From Silvimonas amylolytica (GTDB lineage Bacteria; Pseudomonadota; Gammaproteobacteria; Burkholderiales; Chitinibacteraceae): a DNA stretch of 64,000 nucleotides. Position 1 is the stretch's first letter. Every line of letters starts with the position of its first letter. The stretch spans positions 675,109 through 739,108 of the forward strand of contig NZ_BMLY01000002.1 in the NCBI RefSeq assembly GCF_014645555.1, read 5' to 3'. The notes under the pieces are model-generated. The model was not told the DNA's origin. It searched no databases and saw nothing but the letters and a program-made list of their open reading frames with translations. This document shows positions 38,176 through 48,521 of this stretch, piece after piece. A program made the position numbers and the translations under genes.

Positions 38176-39630
38176 CTAGTTCCGCCAGAAGGCCGGGGTA
38201 AACAAAATCAGCACCGAGAAAATCTCAAGTCGCCCTAGCAGCATGGCAAAAGTACAGACCCAGACCTGACCAGGCCCGAAGATCGAGAAATTGGCAGAGG
38301 GCCCGATGATGCCCAGCCCTGGACCGGTGTTGTTGAGGCTGGCGACGACAGCGCTGAAGGACGAGAGAAAATCCAGCCCGGTCAGCAGTAAAACAAAAGT
38401 GAGCACGACCATGCTGATTACATACAGCGAGATAAACCCCAGCACCGCAAAAATCATGGCCGGCGGTACGCTACGCCCGTGAATCCGTACAGGTTTGACC
38501 GCTGCGGGGTGCAACAGCGTGGTGAACTGGCGGCCGGCTTCTTTCAGTAGTACCAGGGCCCGGAACATTTTAATGCCACCGCCGGTGGAGCCTGCGCAAG
38601 CGGTAAAGCAGGACAAGAACAGCATCAGCAGCGGCACAAACAGTGGCCATGCACCGAAGTCGGTGGTGGCATAGCCGGTATTTGTGGCGACTGAGATCAG
38701 ATTGAACGTCACATGCCGCAACGATGTTTCGTAGTCCGGGTAAATGTCCTGGGCATACAGATAAGCCGCCAGGCCGGCCACGGCCGCAAGCAGCGCACCC
38801 AGCATGGCTTTGAACTCGGAATCACGCCAGTAAGCCATGAGTGAGCGCCGCGAGAGCGCCACATAGTGCGTCGCAAAGTTGGTCGCACCGGCAATCATGA
38901 AGACCACCATCACAGCTTCAATGGCCGGCGAGTCGAAATACGCGACGCTGTCGTTGTGGGTGGAGATGCCGCCGAGCGAGACGGTGGTCATGGCATGGCA
39001 AACGGCATCAAACCAGGTCATGCCGGCCAGCTTGAGCAACAGCATGCACAGAATGGTGAGGCCGGAATACACCAGCCACAGATTGCGGGCGGTCTCACGG
39101 ATACGGGGCTTGAGCTTGGCGTCTTTGATCGGGCCAGGCATCTCGGCCTTGAACATCTGCATGCCGCCTACACCGAGCATGGGGAGGATCGCCACTGCGA
39201 GTACGATCACACCCATGCCCCCCAGCCAGCTGAGCATGTGGCGCCACAGGTTAAGCGAGGGCGGCAATGCATCCAGGTTGCTAATTGCCGTCGACCCGGT
39301 AGTCGTCAGCCCTGCCATGCCTTCGAAGTAGCCATAGGTGAAACCCATATGCGGGTCATACAGCATGAGTGGCGCAGCGGCAGAAAGTGGCAGCAGGAGC
39401 CAGATACCAACCACCAGCAAAAAGCCGTCGCGCACATGCAGCTCGCGCCGGAACGGATGGGTGATCAACAGGATCAGCAAACAACTGACCACGCTGATCG
39501 TCAGCCCCTCGGCCAGCGGCAGGAACCCGGCGTCCTGGCCTAGCCAGGCCAGACCGATTGGCGCCAGCAAAGTCAAAGAGAACATCAGCGCCACCCGCGC
39601 CAGAATATTCAGGGTGGGCAAGAGGCGCAT
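38176..39630 (-). CDS. trkH: potassium uptake protein TrkH
   Basis: A 484-residue polytopic inner-membrane subunit of the Trk potassium transporter. The four pore-loop repeats are visible, including GLTTTGSTAI (about residue 110), LGGISTHNDSV, TGYATTDFGAW and LNNTGPGLG, whose glycines form the selectivity filter. Length is normal. The start overlaps the trkA stop as TGATG, giving a coupled trkA-trkH pair at the end of the long minus-strand cluster. Confidence 0.96.
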   Translation of the reverse strand: MRLLPTLNILARVALMFSLTLLAPIGLAWLGQDAGFLPLAEGLTISVVSCLLILLITHPFRRELHVRDGFLLVVGIWLLLPLSAAAPLMLYDPHMGFTYGYFEGMAGLTTTGSTAISNLDALPPSLNLWRHMLSWLGGMGVIVLAVAILPMLGVGGMQMFKAEMPGPIKDAKLKPRIRETARNLWLVYSGLTILCMLLLKLAGMTWFDAVCHAMTTVSLGGISTHNDSVAYFDSPAIEAVMVVFMIAGATNFATHYVALSRRSLMAYWRDSEFKAMLGALLAAVAGLAAYLYAQDIYPDYETSLRHVTFNLISVATNTGYATTDFGAWPLFVPLLMLFLSCFTACAGSTGGGIKMFRALVLLKEAGRQFTTLLHPAAVKPVRIHGRSVPPAMIFAVLGFISLYVISMVVLTFVLLLTGLDFLSSFSAVVASLNNTGPGLGIIGPSANFSIFGPGQVWVCTFAMLLGRLEIFSVLILFTPAFWRN

Positions 39631-41009
39631 CAGAAGAACCCCAATTTGACGGCAAACAGGTGTTCGACCTCACGGGTGCGTAGCTTGTCATGAACAAACA
39701 CGATGCAACGGTCGTCGGGTTCAATGACGGTATCGTGATGGACCATGATGACTTTGCCCGCTCGTACGATGGTGGCGAGGAATGCATGGGCCGGCATACG
39801 GATTTCATCCACCCGCCGCCCGATCACGCGGGAGACGTTTTTGGTGCCATGAACCACCAGTTCAACGGCCTCGGCGGCACCCCGACGCAATGGCTTCACG
39901 GCTGCAATATCGCCCTGACGCGCGTGGGCCAGTAACGTGCCGATCGTGAGTTGGGCCGGAGAAATCGCCACGTCGATACGACTGTCTTGCAACAGATCAA
40001 CATAGCGCGAGCGGTTGATGATGGAGATCACCTTGCGTGCGCCCATTTGGCGTGCCAGCAGCGCGGACATGATGTTGTCTTCATCGTCGGAGGTCAGAGC
40101 CAGGTACATATCCGTACGGTGGATTTGTTCAGCTTCAAACATGGTTTCATTGGTCGCATCGCCATGCAGTACCAGGACGCCAGCCAGCTCATTGGCTAGC
40201 CACTCCGCGCGCACGGGGTCCGCTTCTACCAGTTTGACGCTGTAGTCCTTCTGCAAGGCCTTGGCAAGGCGGTAGCCGACATTACCGCCCCCAGCCAGCA
40301 AGACATTCTTGATGGGTGACTCCACGACATGCAGCGCACCGATCACCTTGCGCATCTGCCGGGACTCGGCCAGCACAAAGACTTCATCCCCAGCATGCAG
40401 TTCGCTGTCACCGTCCGGCCTGATGTATCGGTTGTTGCGGTAAATACCCACGACGCGGCGGTCGGTATTGGGCAGGACGTCGTTGAAGGCGGTGAGCGCT
40501 TTGCCGGCCATTGGCGCGCCTTCGGTGACGCGTGTCACCACCAGTTGTACCAGGCCATTGGCAAAATCCAGTACCTGCAATGCCTCGGGCATTTTTACGA
40601 GACGGCTGAGGTAATCGGTCACGACCTGCGCGGGCGTGATGGTGTGGCTAATGGCAAACCCGTCTTCTTCGGAAAACAGGTCTTCATGCGCCAGCAGGTC
40701 GGCATTACGGATGCGGGCTATGCGCGTGGGCACACGGAACAACTGATAGGCAATCTTGCAGGCCACCATGTTGAGTTCGTCGGTGGGGGTCACCGCCAGC
40801 AGTAACTCCGCGTCGGCTGCGCCGGCTTCACGTAATGTCGTTGGACTAGAGGCTGAGCCGGCCACCACGCGCAGATCCAGCTTGCTGGTCAACGGGGCCA
40901 GATTGGCAGGGTTGTCATCAACGATGGTGACGTTGTGTTGTTCGTACACCAGTTGTTCGGCCACGGTTGCGCCAACCCGGCCAGCGCCAAGAATCAGGAT
41001 ATTGGACAC
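39630..41009 (-). CDS. trkA: Trk system NAD-binding regulatory protein TrkA
   Basis: A 459-residue cytoplasmic protein with two RCK halves, each with a Rossmann nucleotide-binding motif: ILILGAGRVGATVAEQL near the start and VLLAGGGNVGYRLAKAL at about 240. Each is followed by a TrkA-C domain. It gates TrkH in response to nucleotides. I start at GTG 41009 (VSNILILGAG), which gives the normal length; the longer frame adds an unrelated basic extension. Confidence 0.95.
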   Translation of the reverse strand: MSNILILGAGRVGATVAEQLVYEQHNVTIVDDNPANLAPLTSKLDLRVVAGSASSPTTLREAGAADAELLLAVTPTDELNMVACKIAYQLFRVPTRIARIRNADLLAHEDLFSEEDGFAISHTITPAQVVTDYLSRLVKMPEALQVLDFANGLVQLVVTRVTEGAPMAGKALTAFNDVLPNTDRRVVGIYRNNRYIRPDGDSELHAGDEVFVLAESRQMRKVIGALHVVESPIKNVLLAGGGNVGYRLAKALQKDYSVKLVEADPVRAEWLANELAGVLVLHGDATNETMFEAEQIHRTDMYLALTSDDEDNIMSALLARQMGARKVISIINRSRYVDLLQDSRIDVAISPAQLTIGTLLAHARQGDIAAVKPLRRGAAEAVELVVHGTKNVSRVIGRRVDEIRMPAHAFLATIVRAGKVIMVHHDTVIEPDDRCIVFVHDKLRTREVEHLFAVKLGFF

Positions 41010-41083
41010 GGTATGCGTGTAGCTCCGTTGTTGTTCTGGGGCCGCTGTTGCGGTGGGCCGGGCTTGCGGGCGCCGCAAATGAA

Positions 41084-41117
41084 AACGGGAAGCGATCACA
41101 AGGATCAGCTTCCCGTT
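41084..41117 (-). terminator. hairpin between ntrX and trkA
   Basis: AACGGGAAGC and GCTTCCCGTT form a perfect 10-bp stem, with an inner GATC/GATC pairing possible. On the minus strand it is followed by only a short TTTTC, so termination may be partial, separating ntrYX from trkAH expression. Confidence 0.6.
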
Positions 41118-41158
41118 CAGACTAGCACAGCCGCATCAATGTGCGACTTGTGCGTCGT

Positions 41159-42466
41159 TCAGTCATCTTCAACCGGTTTGTTCTTCTTGGGCATGTTCAC
41201 GCCCAGTTGCTTGAGTTTGCGGTAAAGGTGCGTACGTTCCAGGCCAATGCGCTCTGCCACGCGGCTCATGTTGCCACCCGAGAGTTCAATCTGGCGTTCC
41301 AGATAGAATTTCTCGAACTGGTCCCGTGCTTCGCGTAATGGCAGGTTCATGTCCACTGCAGAGAGCGCCGGTGCTGGTGCAGAAATCTGCACCGAGGAGG
41401 CCTCTACACTGGGCGAGAACTGCGACAGGATGCGCGATACCGGATTGATATCGATTTCACCATCGCGACAAGAAAGCGCAAGGCTCTTCACCACGTTGGT
41501 GAGCTCATCCAGATTGCCCGGCCAGTCTTGCTGGGCCAGCAACTGCAGCGCGTTATGACTGAAGCGCCGTGCGCCCAGCTTGTGCTGTGCAACCGTGTCG
41601 GCAAGGATGGTTTCAGCCATGCGCGGGATATCTTCCTTGTGCTCACGCAGGGCAGGCACGGGGACGATCCATTGCGACAGCTGGCGGAAGAGTTCCGGGT
41701 CCAGATCAGCACTGAGCTGATCCAGCGGACGGCTGGAGGCCGACACCAGACGCACTTTCATTTTTTCCAGCTTGCCCAGCACAGACTTCAGACCCGCTTG
41801 TGCACGGGTATCCAGATAGGCCAGATCGCGCAAGAACAGCGTGCCGCCCGTTGCCTTGTTCAACAGCTCTTGCGGGGCGAGCGCGAATTCCTCATTGGAG
41901 TACGGCGCCACAAACGGCTTGCCATCCGGATTGACGTAACGTGCGCAGTACTCGAAACCGACACCCGGCGGGCCGATCAGCAGCACCGGCGCGGTTTGCG
42001 CCTGCGCTGCCTGCAGCATGCGGGTCAGCTCCCGGATGTGCTCGCTCTCGCCAAGGCGGGCCAGCGTCATCACCGGGCGCGGCGCCTCTTGCTGCATGGT
42101 GACCGCGCGCTTGACCGCAGCCAGCAGCTTTTGCAGGCCGATCGGCTTTTCGAGAAAGTCCAGCGCGCCGATCCGGGTGGCTTCCACCGCAGTATCGATC
42201 GTGGCGTGGCCCGACATCATGATGACCGGCATGGTGAGCTGGCCATTGCGTGCCCACTCTTTGAGCAGGGTTACGCCGTCGGTATCCGGCATCCAGATGT
42301 CCAGCAAGACCAGCCGCGGTTGTGCTTGATTGCGCAACCGGCGCGCGGCTTCGGCATTTTCAGCCACCGCAACGCTATAGCCTTCGTCCTGCAGAATCTC
42401 GGACAGCAATTCACGAATGCCGATCTCGTCATCAACTACCAGAATATCCTGACTATGCAACTTCAT
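41159..42466 (-). CDS. ntrX: NtrX-type response regulator with degenerate AAA+ domain
   Basis: A 435-residue regulator partnered with NtrY. The receiver is intact (D56 in [11 protein letters not shown]107 region LEKPIG). The central AAA+ domain is abnormal. Walker A reads GPPGVGF (165-171) with Phe in place of the essential Lys, Walker B reads FLRDLA instead of FLDEI-, and the segment that should carry GAFTGA is missing. The Fis-type helix-turn-helix ([25 protein letters not shown]) is intact. It therefore probably binds DNA but cannot act as a standard sigma-54 activator. Its start overlaps the ntrY stop (ATGA). Confidence 0.92.
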   Translation of the reverse strand: MKLHSQDILVVDDEIGIRELLSEILQDEGYSVAVAENAEAARRLRNQAQPRLVLLDIWMPDTDGVTLLKEWARNGQLTMPVIMMSGHATIDTAVEATRIGALDFLEKPIGLQKLLAAVKRAVTMQQEAPRPVMTLARLGESEHIRELTRMLQAAQAQTAPVLLIGPPGVGFEYCARYVNPDGKPFVAPYSNEEFALAPQELLNKATGGTLFLRDLAYLDTRAQAGLKSVLGKLEKMKVRLVSASSRPLDQLSADLDPELFRQLSQWIVPVPALREHKEDIPRMAETILADTVAQHKLGARRFSHNALQLLAQQDWPGNLDELTNVVKSLALSCRDGEIDINPVSRILSQFSPSVEASSVQISAPAPALSAVDMNLPLREARDQFEKFYLERQIELSGGNMSRVAERIGLERTHLYRKLKQLGVNMPKKNKPVEDD

Positions 42467-44601
42467 TCCTCCGCCAGCGGCAGATCAATACGAACCCAGG
42501 CTCCGCCAGTTTCGCGGTTTCCGGCCTGAATGCGGCCGTGATGTTCGTCGATAATTTTTTTCACTATCGCCAATCCCAAGCCCGTACCTTTTTGTTTTGT
42601 TGTGATGTACGGTTCAAAAACCCGAGGCAGTATATCGGGTTGAAAGCCGTTTCCGCTGTCTTCAACGACTAGTCTGGCAAATTTATCGGTTTTTTCGGTC
42701 CGGACGCAAATTTGTGGCGTTCGTACAGCACCTTCTGCCGTCTGTCCGCTTTCCTGGGAATGGATCGCATCTTGTGCATTCTGCAGCAAATTATGGATCA
42801 CCTGGCGTAAATGCGTCGCGTCGCCGTCCACAGTCAGCGCACCTTCGGTTGTATCTTCGTATTTCACGGGTGCAGCTTCGTACAGTACCAGTACTTCGCT
42901 CAAGAGCTGGCGTAAATCCAGCGCTTTTTTCTTGCCGGTAGGTTTACGGGCATAGTCGCGGAACGCATCGACCATCTGTTTGAGGGCCGCCACCTGCTTT
43001 ACGATGGTTTGCGAATTGCGGCTCAGCAAGTCTTTTCCGCTTTGGTCGAGCTTGTCGGCCAGTTTGAGCTCCATGCGCTCGGCAGCAAGCTGGATCGGGG
43101 TCAGCGGGTTCTTGATTTCATGGGCCAGACGCCGCGCCACTTCGCCCCACGCAGCATCACGCTGGGCAGAGATCAGATCGGTAATATCGTCGAACACCAC
43201 CAGATAACCAGTTCGGCTCTCGCCCACAGCCAGGCGCGTGCCGCGAATTTGCAGAATGCGCTTCTGATCAGCGACTTCGACTGATTTTTGCCAATGCTCC
43301 TCGCGACCAGCAAAACCTAGCATGACTTCGTCGCACAGCGCCATCAACGCCGGGTAAAGCTCATGCCAGCGGGGCAACGCCAGGCTGCCCAGTTGCAAGG
43401 GGTCAATGCCAAGAATACGAAGCGCGCTCTGGTTGGCCGAAGCCAGTGTCCAGCTGTCGTCAAATGACATCACACCGGCGGTGAGCGACCCCAGCATGGC
43501 TTCCAGATAGGCGTTGGCTGCCTCCTGTTCGGCCTGATGCTGCTCCAGCGCAGAGCGTGCGTCAGCCAGCTGGCGGGTCATCCGGTTGAACGAGTGAGTC
43601 AGGATACCCAATTCATCCCGACTGATCACCGGCTGACGTTGCGAATAATCGCCCGAAGCCACCGCGCGCGTGCCTTCAGCCAGAACGGAGAGCGGCGCGG
43701 CCAGCTTGTCAGAGAGATAAATCGCCAGCGCGACTGCGCCCAGCAATGCCATCAAAAGGGCCAGTGTCAGCGTCAGGCTGTAGATGAGCTTGAGGCCCTG
43801 CCGCGACTGCGATAGCTGTTTGTAGTCCGCCCGCACCTGTTCGACCAGTTCGGCATCGGCCGCAAGCGCACGATCAACCGGCTGCCGTAGCTGCAGAATC
43901 CGCGTTCGCTCTGAGAGCCCGGTGTCATGTACGGGCATCAGTACACGCATGGTCAGGCCTTTGTCGGCGTCGGTTTCCAGCTGTTTGAGCGGCCCGAACA
44001 TAGCTGCGCGTAGCTGGCTGCGCTCTGGCACACTTGGAAACAGCCCGGCACTCTCGTTGCCAATGTGGGCGATCGTCTGGCCGGTTTCGTCAAATACGCT
44101 GATTTCCTGCACGCCGATCTGGTCACGCAAACGCGTCAGGCGTGACAACAGCGCGGTGCCGTTTTCATCGTGGATGTCCAGCGCGATCACGCGGGCTTTG
44201 CGCAAAAGATCGTTCTGCTGGAAATCAATGGCGTTATGGCCCAGGTTAAGGCCACGATCCAGCGCGCCTTCCACCCTGACATCAAACCAGGTTTCGATTG
44301 AGCGGTTCAAAAACTGCACAGAAAGCGTGTACACCAGCGCGCCAGGCAATACAGCGACCAGCGAGAACATCAGCACCATGCGCAAGGTTAGCCTTGAGCC
44401 AAAGACCTTGTGCTTGACCTTCTGGACCAGCTGCATCATGCGCACGCCAACCAGCACAATCATGGCCAGTAGCATCAGCGCGTTGATGGTCAGGAGGACG
44501 GTGTAGTACTTGGCAAACGCAGAGGTGTTACCCGAGGCCGTGGCCAGCAGGAACAAAAGAATGGTGCCTAACGAGGCAAGAATGACCAGTGCGCGACGCA
44601 T
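42463..44601 (-). CDS. ntrY: NtrY-type membrane sensor histidine kinase
   Basis: A 712-residue kinase. Several hydrophobic segments lie in the first 85 residues, followed by a large extracytoplasmic region, another membrane segment near 280-300, a HAMP domain, a PAS domain (about 365-470), HisKA with H494 ([20 protein letters not shown]) and HATPase with [12 protein letters not shown]. NtrYX systems respond to nitrogen, oxygen or envelope conditions, depending on species. It overlaps ntrX by 4 bases and abuts the DUF4390 gene. Confidence 0.94.
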   Translation of the reverse strand: MRRALVILASLGTILLFLLATASGNTSAFAKYYTVLLTINALMLLAMIVLVGVRMMQLVQKVKHKVFGSRLTLRMVLMFSLVAVLPGALVYTLSVQFLNRSIETWFDVRVEGALDRGLNLGHNAIDFQQNDLLRKARVIALDIHDENGTALLSRLTRLRDQIGVQEISVFDETGQTIAHIGNESAGLFPSVPERSQLRAAMFGPLKQLETDADKGLTMRVLMPVHDTGLSERTRILQLRQPVDRALAADAELVEQVRADYKQLSQSRQGLKLIYSLTLTLALLMALLGAVALAIYLSDKLAAPLSVLAEGTRAVASGDYSQRQPVISRDELGILTHSFNRMTRQLADARSALEQHQAEQEAANAYLEAMLGSLTAGVMSFDDSWTLASANQSALRILGIDPLQLGSLALPRWHELYPALMALCDEVMLGFAGREEHWQKSVEVADQKRILQIRGTRLAVGESRTGYLVVFDDITDLISAQRDAAWGEVARRLAHEIKNPLTPIQLAAERMELKLADKLDQSGKDLLSRNSQTIVKQVAALKQMVDAFRDYARKPTGKKKALDLRQLLSEVLVLYEAAPVKYEDTTEGALTVDGDATHLRQVIHNLLQNAQDAIHSQESGQTAEGAVRTPQICVRTEKTDKFARLVVEDSGNGFQPDILPRVFEPYITTKQKGTGLGLAIVKKIIDEHHGRIQAGNRETGGAWVRIDLPLAEE

Positions 44602-45234
44602 TTACTTCCCGTCCTCGCCACCATGCAGCCCGACCTCCGTCCAACTGGACTCCAGTTGCCAGTCGCTATGGCCCAGCGCGGTCAGTTGCCAGGTTTTAGG
44701 CAATTGGGAAACATCAAGTTTGAGCCGCATGCGTCCGGAGAAATCGCTCTTGTCCTGAGCAATGGATGTATCTTGCAGCACGGCCCAGGCGCGTAGTACG
44801 CCTAGTGCCGCCAGTGCTTCATCCAGCGTATTGAAACTGCGATAGAAGCTGCCCAGGTGCAGGCGATACTGGCGCGACAAGGCGTGGTAACTCAGGCGGT
44901 AGGTGAGGGTGGCTGTTGGTGAGAACCAGTCTGCTACCTGCCGATACCAGGAATACATGCGCGGTCGGGTGAGCTGGAATTCGTACACAAACGGCAACGA
45001 AAGGCCGTTAAGCAGCGCATCTTCCAGCGCGGGAGAAATGCTGATTTTGTAATTGGCAGAAATTTCGACCTGATTGTCGCCCCAGCTCGATGAGGTCTGC
45101 TGGGCCTTGATCCCGCCGTTTTCTGCCCAGGCGGCCGAGAAAACGGCCGACAGGGCCATCCACAAGACAAAGAGCCCGCACCAGCGGCGCAGGCTACTGA
45201 GCTTGTTTCTGGAAAAGGGCGTAATAAAAACCAT
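44602..45234 (-). CDS. DUF4390 secreted protein
   Basis: A 210-residue protein of the DUF4390 family, with a signal peptide (hydrophobic WCGLFVLWMALSAVFSAAWA, cleavage near 38). Family features are VEISANYKISISPALEDALLNGLSLPFVYEFQLTRPR, TATLTYRLSYHALSRQYRL and the C-terminal MRLKLDVSQLPKTWQL. It consistently sits between rsmB and ntrY in betaproteobacteria, which suggests a periplasmic link to NtrY sensing (inference). It overlaps rsmB by 41 bases and abuts ntrY. Confidence 0.9.
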   Translation of the reverse strand: MVFITPFSRNKLSSLRRWCGLFVLWMALSAVFSAAWAENGGIKAQQTSSSWGDNQVEISANYKISISPALEDALLNGLSLPFVYEFQLTRPRMYSWYRQVADWFSPTATLTYRLSYHALSRQYRLHLGSFYRSFNTLDEALAALGVLRAWAVLQDTSIAQDKSDFSGRMRLKLDVSQLPKTWQLTALGHSDWQLESSWTEVGLHGGEDGK

Positions 45235-46471
45235 CGTGCTCCGGGTTCGGCAAAAGCTGCCCGTCTGCGGCAGCTTCCAGGCTCACCGGCAGACGCTTGG
45301 CATCCGGCGTTCTGGCCGCAAAGGCCTCGGCCTGTTCTGCGTTTTCTGCCGGGAATATGGAGCACGTAGCATAGAGGAGTTTGCCGCCCGGGGCTACCAA
45401 ACCCCACAGCGCATCGAGCATTGCGGCTTGTTGTTGCGCAAACTGGACAATATCGCCGGCCCGGCGTAGCCATTTGATGTCCGGGTGGCGGCGAGCCACG
45501 CCAGCGGCCGAACATGGCACATCAGCCAGAATGCGATCAAACGGTTTGCCGTCCCACCAGGCGGCGGGTTGGCTCGCGTCACCGGTTTTGAGCGTAGCAC
45601 TCAGCCCCAGTCGCTTGAGATTATCGGCCACGCGCGCCAGGCGCTGTGTGTCGGCATCAATGGCGGTGAGATCCAGGTTAGCCAGTTCCAGCAAATGGCC
45701 GGTTTTGCCGCCAGGCGCTGAGCACGCATCCAGCACGCGCATGCCGTCAGCGACATCCAGCAGGCGCGCGGCTTGCTGAGCACCCCAGTCCTGGACCGAC
45801 ACGAGGCCATCGAAAAAGCCAGGGATACGGTCAACGCCAATTGGATGGCGCAACTGGATGGCAGTGTCGTCGAGCGCTCTGGCTTCGATGCCGGCTTCTT
45901 GCAGTGCAGCCATGGCGCTATCGAGCGAACCAAGACGGCGGTTCACCCGCAGCGTCAGCGGCGGATGCGTGTTGTTGGCGCCCAGTATGTTTTCCCAATC
46001 GCGTGGGTAGGCCTTTTTCATGGCATCGATCCACCATGGCTGGTGGGACCATTTGCCATAAGGCGTACTGCGGGACTGATTCAGGAGTTCGTCACGGCGG
46101 CGCAGAAAATTGCGCAATACAGCGTTGACGAGGCCCTTGCCCATGCCGGTGCCTGTGTGCGATGCCACTTTCACCGCATGGTCGACCACGCTGTAGGGGG
46201 CGGCACGGGTGAACTGCAACTGGTAAAGACATACCAGCAAGAGCGAGCGTAGCGCGGACTCATGCAGCGGTTTGTTCAAAAGTTGCTTGAGCGTGCTGTC
46301 GAGCAAGCCAAGGTGGCGTAAAGAACCGTAGCTTAAATCCTGAATGGCGCCGCGTTGTTGGGGGCGCAAGTCGGGTTCTTCGCGCCAGATTCGGGCTAGC
46401 GCGTCGGTGAGGGTTTGCCCGGTAAGCACGGCATCAAGCGCTTGGGAGGCAAGTTTCTGGGTTGCAAACAC
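45194..46471 (-). CDS. rsmB: 16S rRNA (cytosine-967-C5) methyltransferase RsmB
   Basis: A 425-residue enzyme with an N-terminal NusB-like RNA-binding domain (about 5-135) and a C-terminal SAM methyltransferase domain. SAM contacts are in LDACSAPGGKTGHLLEL. The two catalytic cysteines are in DVPCSAAG and YATCSIFPAEN. Length is normal. It begins one base after the htpX stop codon, so it is co-transcribed with it. Confidence 0.96.
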   Translation of the reverse strand: MFATQKLASQALDAVLTGQTLTDALARIWREEPDLRPQQRGAIQDLSYGSLRHLGLLDSTLKQLLNKPLHESALRSLLLVCLYQLQFTRAAPYSVVDHAVKVASHTGTGMGKGLVNAVLRNFLRRRDELLNQSRSTPYGKWSHQPWWIDAMKKAYPRDWENILGANNTHPPLTLRVNRRLGSLDSAMAALQEAGIEARALDDTAIQLRHPIGVDRIPGFFDGLVSVQDWGAQQAARLLDVADGMRVLDACSAPGGKTGHLLELANLDLTAIDADTQRLARVADNLKRLGLSATLKTGDASQPAAWWDGKPFDRILADVPCSAAGVARRHPDIKWLRRAGDIVQFAQQQAAMLDALWGLVAPGGKLLYATCSIFPAENAEQAEAFAARTPDAKRLPVSLEAAADGQLLPNPEHDGFYYALFQKQAQ

Positions 46472-47338
46472 TTATCTGAAATCCGTCTGGTTCTGACCGC
46501 GCGCCATGGCATACAGGCGCTCGATCCGTTCTTCCGTGCGTGGGTGCGTGCGGAACAAATCCGCCAGACCACCCCCATGCAGCGGGTTCATGATCATCAT
46601 CTGGGCAGTTTCCGGGTGCTGTTCTGCGGTGTGCATCGGAATGCCAGAGGCATAGGCTTCAATCTTGCGCAGGGCATCGGCCAGCGCTTGCGGGTCGCCA
46701 GAAATCCGCGCGCCGCCGGCATCTGCTGCAAATTCGCGAGAGCGCGAAATCGCCATCTGGATCAACGATGCCGCAACGGGTGCCAGAATGGCTACAGCAA
46801 TACCAACGATCGGGTTCACCGGGCGACCGTGTTCGTCACGGCCACCGAAAAACATGGCAAAGTTGGCCAGGGCCGAAATCGCCCCCGCCATGGTGGCCGA
46901 GATGGTCGAAATCAGGATGTCCCGATGCTGCACGTGCGCCAGTTCATGCGCCATCACGCCTCTGAGTTCTCGGGCAGACAGCACCCGCATGATACCGGTG
47001 GTGCACGCAACTGCGGCGTTTTCCGGGTTACGGCCCGTCGCAAAGGCATTGGGCTGGTCTTCTTCAATCACGTAGACCTTGGGCATAGGCAGGCCGGCAC
47101 GACCTGCCAGTTCGCGCACCATGGCCACGAGTTCGGGGGCCGTGGTGTCATCGACCAGGTGCGCGTTGTACATGCGCAGCACCATTTTGTCGGAGTTCCA
47201 GTAGGCGAATACGTTCATGCCGCCCCCGAACAAGAGGGCCAGCAGCATGCCTTTCTGGCCGCCGATCATGCCGCCAATCAGACCAAAGAGCGCCACGATG
47301 GCTGCCATCAGCAACGTGGTTTTCATCCAGTTGTTCAT
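46472..47338 (-). CDS. htpX: membrane zinc metalloprotease HtpX
   Basis: A 288-residue inner-membrane protease that degrades damaged membrane proteins. Two N-terminal hydrophobic segments (4-24, 30-47) precede the zinc site HELAH (131-135). The third ligand is in [10 protein letters not shown]. The conserved [18 protein letters not shown]-like segment and C-terminal [11 protein letters not shown] confirm the family. It belongs to the def-fmt-htpX-rsmB cluster, and 121 bases separate it from fmt. Confidence 0.97.
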   Translation of the reverse strand: MNNWMKTTLLMAAIVALFGLIGGMIGGQKGMLLALLFGGGMNVFAYWNSDKMVLRMYNAHLVDDTTAPELVAMVRELAGRAGLPMPKVYVIEEDQPNAFATGRNPENAAVACTTGIMRVLSARELRGVMAHELAHVQHRDILISTISATMAGAISALANFAMFFGGRDEHGRPVNPIVGIAVAILAPVAASLIQMAISRSREFAADAGGARISGDPQALADALRKIEAYASGIPMHTAEQHPETAQMMIMNPLHGGGLADLFRTHPRTEERIERLYAMARGQNQTDFR

Positions 47339-47459
47339 TGCTTCCTCATCAGGATTGCCACCGGCAGGCGCCGGCTTCCATCAATAGATTGCCGCCGGCA
47401 AGAATAATTCAACGCGTCTGTGAAACATGCACATCCACAGCGCGTCATTGCCTGCAAAA

Positions 47460-48392
47460 TCAGGCGGCTGCACCCAATACAGTCCCTGCGGCAATACCAC
47501 TTCCAGCGATGAGGGCAGCAGCATCCATACGTTTGCCGCCGGCTTTTTGTACTTCGATCAGCTTGAGAGCACCTTCCCCGGTGGCCACGATCAGTCCGTG
47601 ACGATCCGCCTGCAGGACTTCACCCGGCGCGCCGTTGCCAGCGACGGGCTCGGCACGCCAGATTTTCATGGCCTCACCAGCCAGCGTGGTCTGGGCCGAA
47701 GGGAAGGGATTGAACGCCCGGATCATGCGATCAAGCTGGGCGGCGCTGTGTTGCCAATCGACATGTGATTCTTCCTTGCGCAGTTTCTCTGCGTAAGTGA
47801 CCCCTGTTTCTGGCTGTTGTTGCCGTGCAGCTTGCAGCACGGGCAGGTTTGCCAGTGCTTCCACGATCGCACCCGCACCCGACACCGCCAGTTTGTCATG
47901 GAGGGTGCTGGCGTTATCGTCAGTAGTGATCGGAACGCGATGAATACTCAGCATGTCACCCGTGTCCAGACCGGCATCCATTTGCATGATGGTGATGCCG
48001 GTTTCGGCATCCCCGGCCAGGATGGCGCGCTGGATAGGCGCTGCACCGCGCCAGCGCGGCAGCAAAGAGGCGTGAATGTTCAAGCAGCCCAAACGTGGCA
48101 AGTCCAGCACCGCCTGCGGCAGGATCAGACCATAAGCCGCCACGATCATCACGTCGGCTTCGATGCCGGCCAGCGGCGCTTGCTGTTCGGGCAAGCGCAA
48201 TTTTTCTGGCTGGTAGACAGGCAAGCTGTACTGCAGGGCCAGCTGTTTGACGGGGGAAGCCGTCAGTTTCATGCCGCGACCAGACGGGCGGTCTGGCTGA
48301 GTGAGGACCAGTGCAATTTCATGACCGGCATCGATCAGCGCCTTGAGGGCGGCAGCGGCAAAATCAGGCGTTCCGGCAAAAATCAGTTTCAT
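47460..48392 (-). CDS. fmt: methionyl-tRNA formyltransferase
   Basis: A 310-residue enzyme that formylates initiator Met-tRNA. The N-terminal formyltransferase domain has IFAGTPDFAAAALKAL, the NIHASLLPRWRGAAPIQ folate and active-site loop (catalytic N, H and later D in DTGDML), and the C-terminal RNA-binding domain starts near residue 205. It acts with the product of the upstream def gene, which removes the formyl group later. A hairpin lies between the two genes. Confidence 0.97.
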   Translation of the reverse strand: MKLIFAGTPDFAAAALKALIDAGHEIALVLTQPDRPSGRGMKLTASPVKQLALQYSLPVYQPEKLRLPEQQAPLAGIEADVMIVAAYGLILPQAVLDLPRLGCLNIHASLLPRWRGAAPIQRAILAGDAETGITIMQMDAGLDTGDMLSIHRVPITTDDNASTLHDKLAVSGAGAIVEALANLPVLQAARQQQPETGVTYAEKLRKEESHVDWQHSAAQLDRMIRAFNPFPSAQTTLAGEAMKIWRAEPVAGNGAPGEVLQADRHGLIVATGEGALKLIEVQKAGGKRMDAAALIAGSGIAAGTVLGAAA

Positions 48393-48423
48393 GGGCAGCA
48401 GGTTCTACAGTTTTTCAAACGTC

Positions 48424-48450
48424 AAAAAAGAAACGCCGCCCATGGCGGCG
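48424..48450 (-). terminator. hairpin with T-run between def and fmt
   Basis: On the minus strand, CGCCGCC and GGCGGCG form a 7-bp stem around a 3-base loop, followed by TTTCTTTTTTG. It ends about 30 bases before the fmt start. It could end part of the def transcripts or act as an attenuator. Confidence 0.7.
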
Positions 48451-48521
48451 CCGTTAACCGTTGCCCGATAGCCACAATCAGCCTGACCGGCGCGCGGCTG
48501 GCTGGCTACGGCCGTCGGGAG

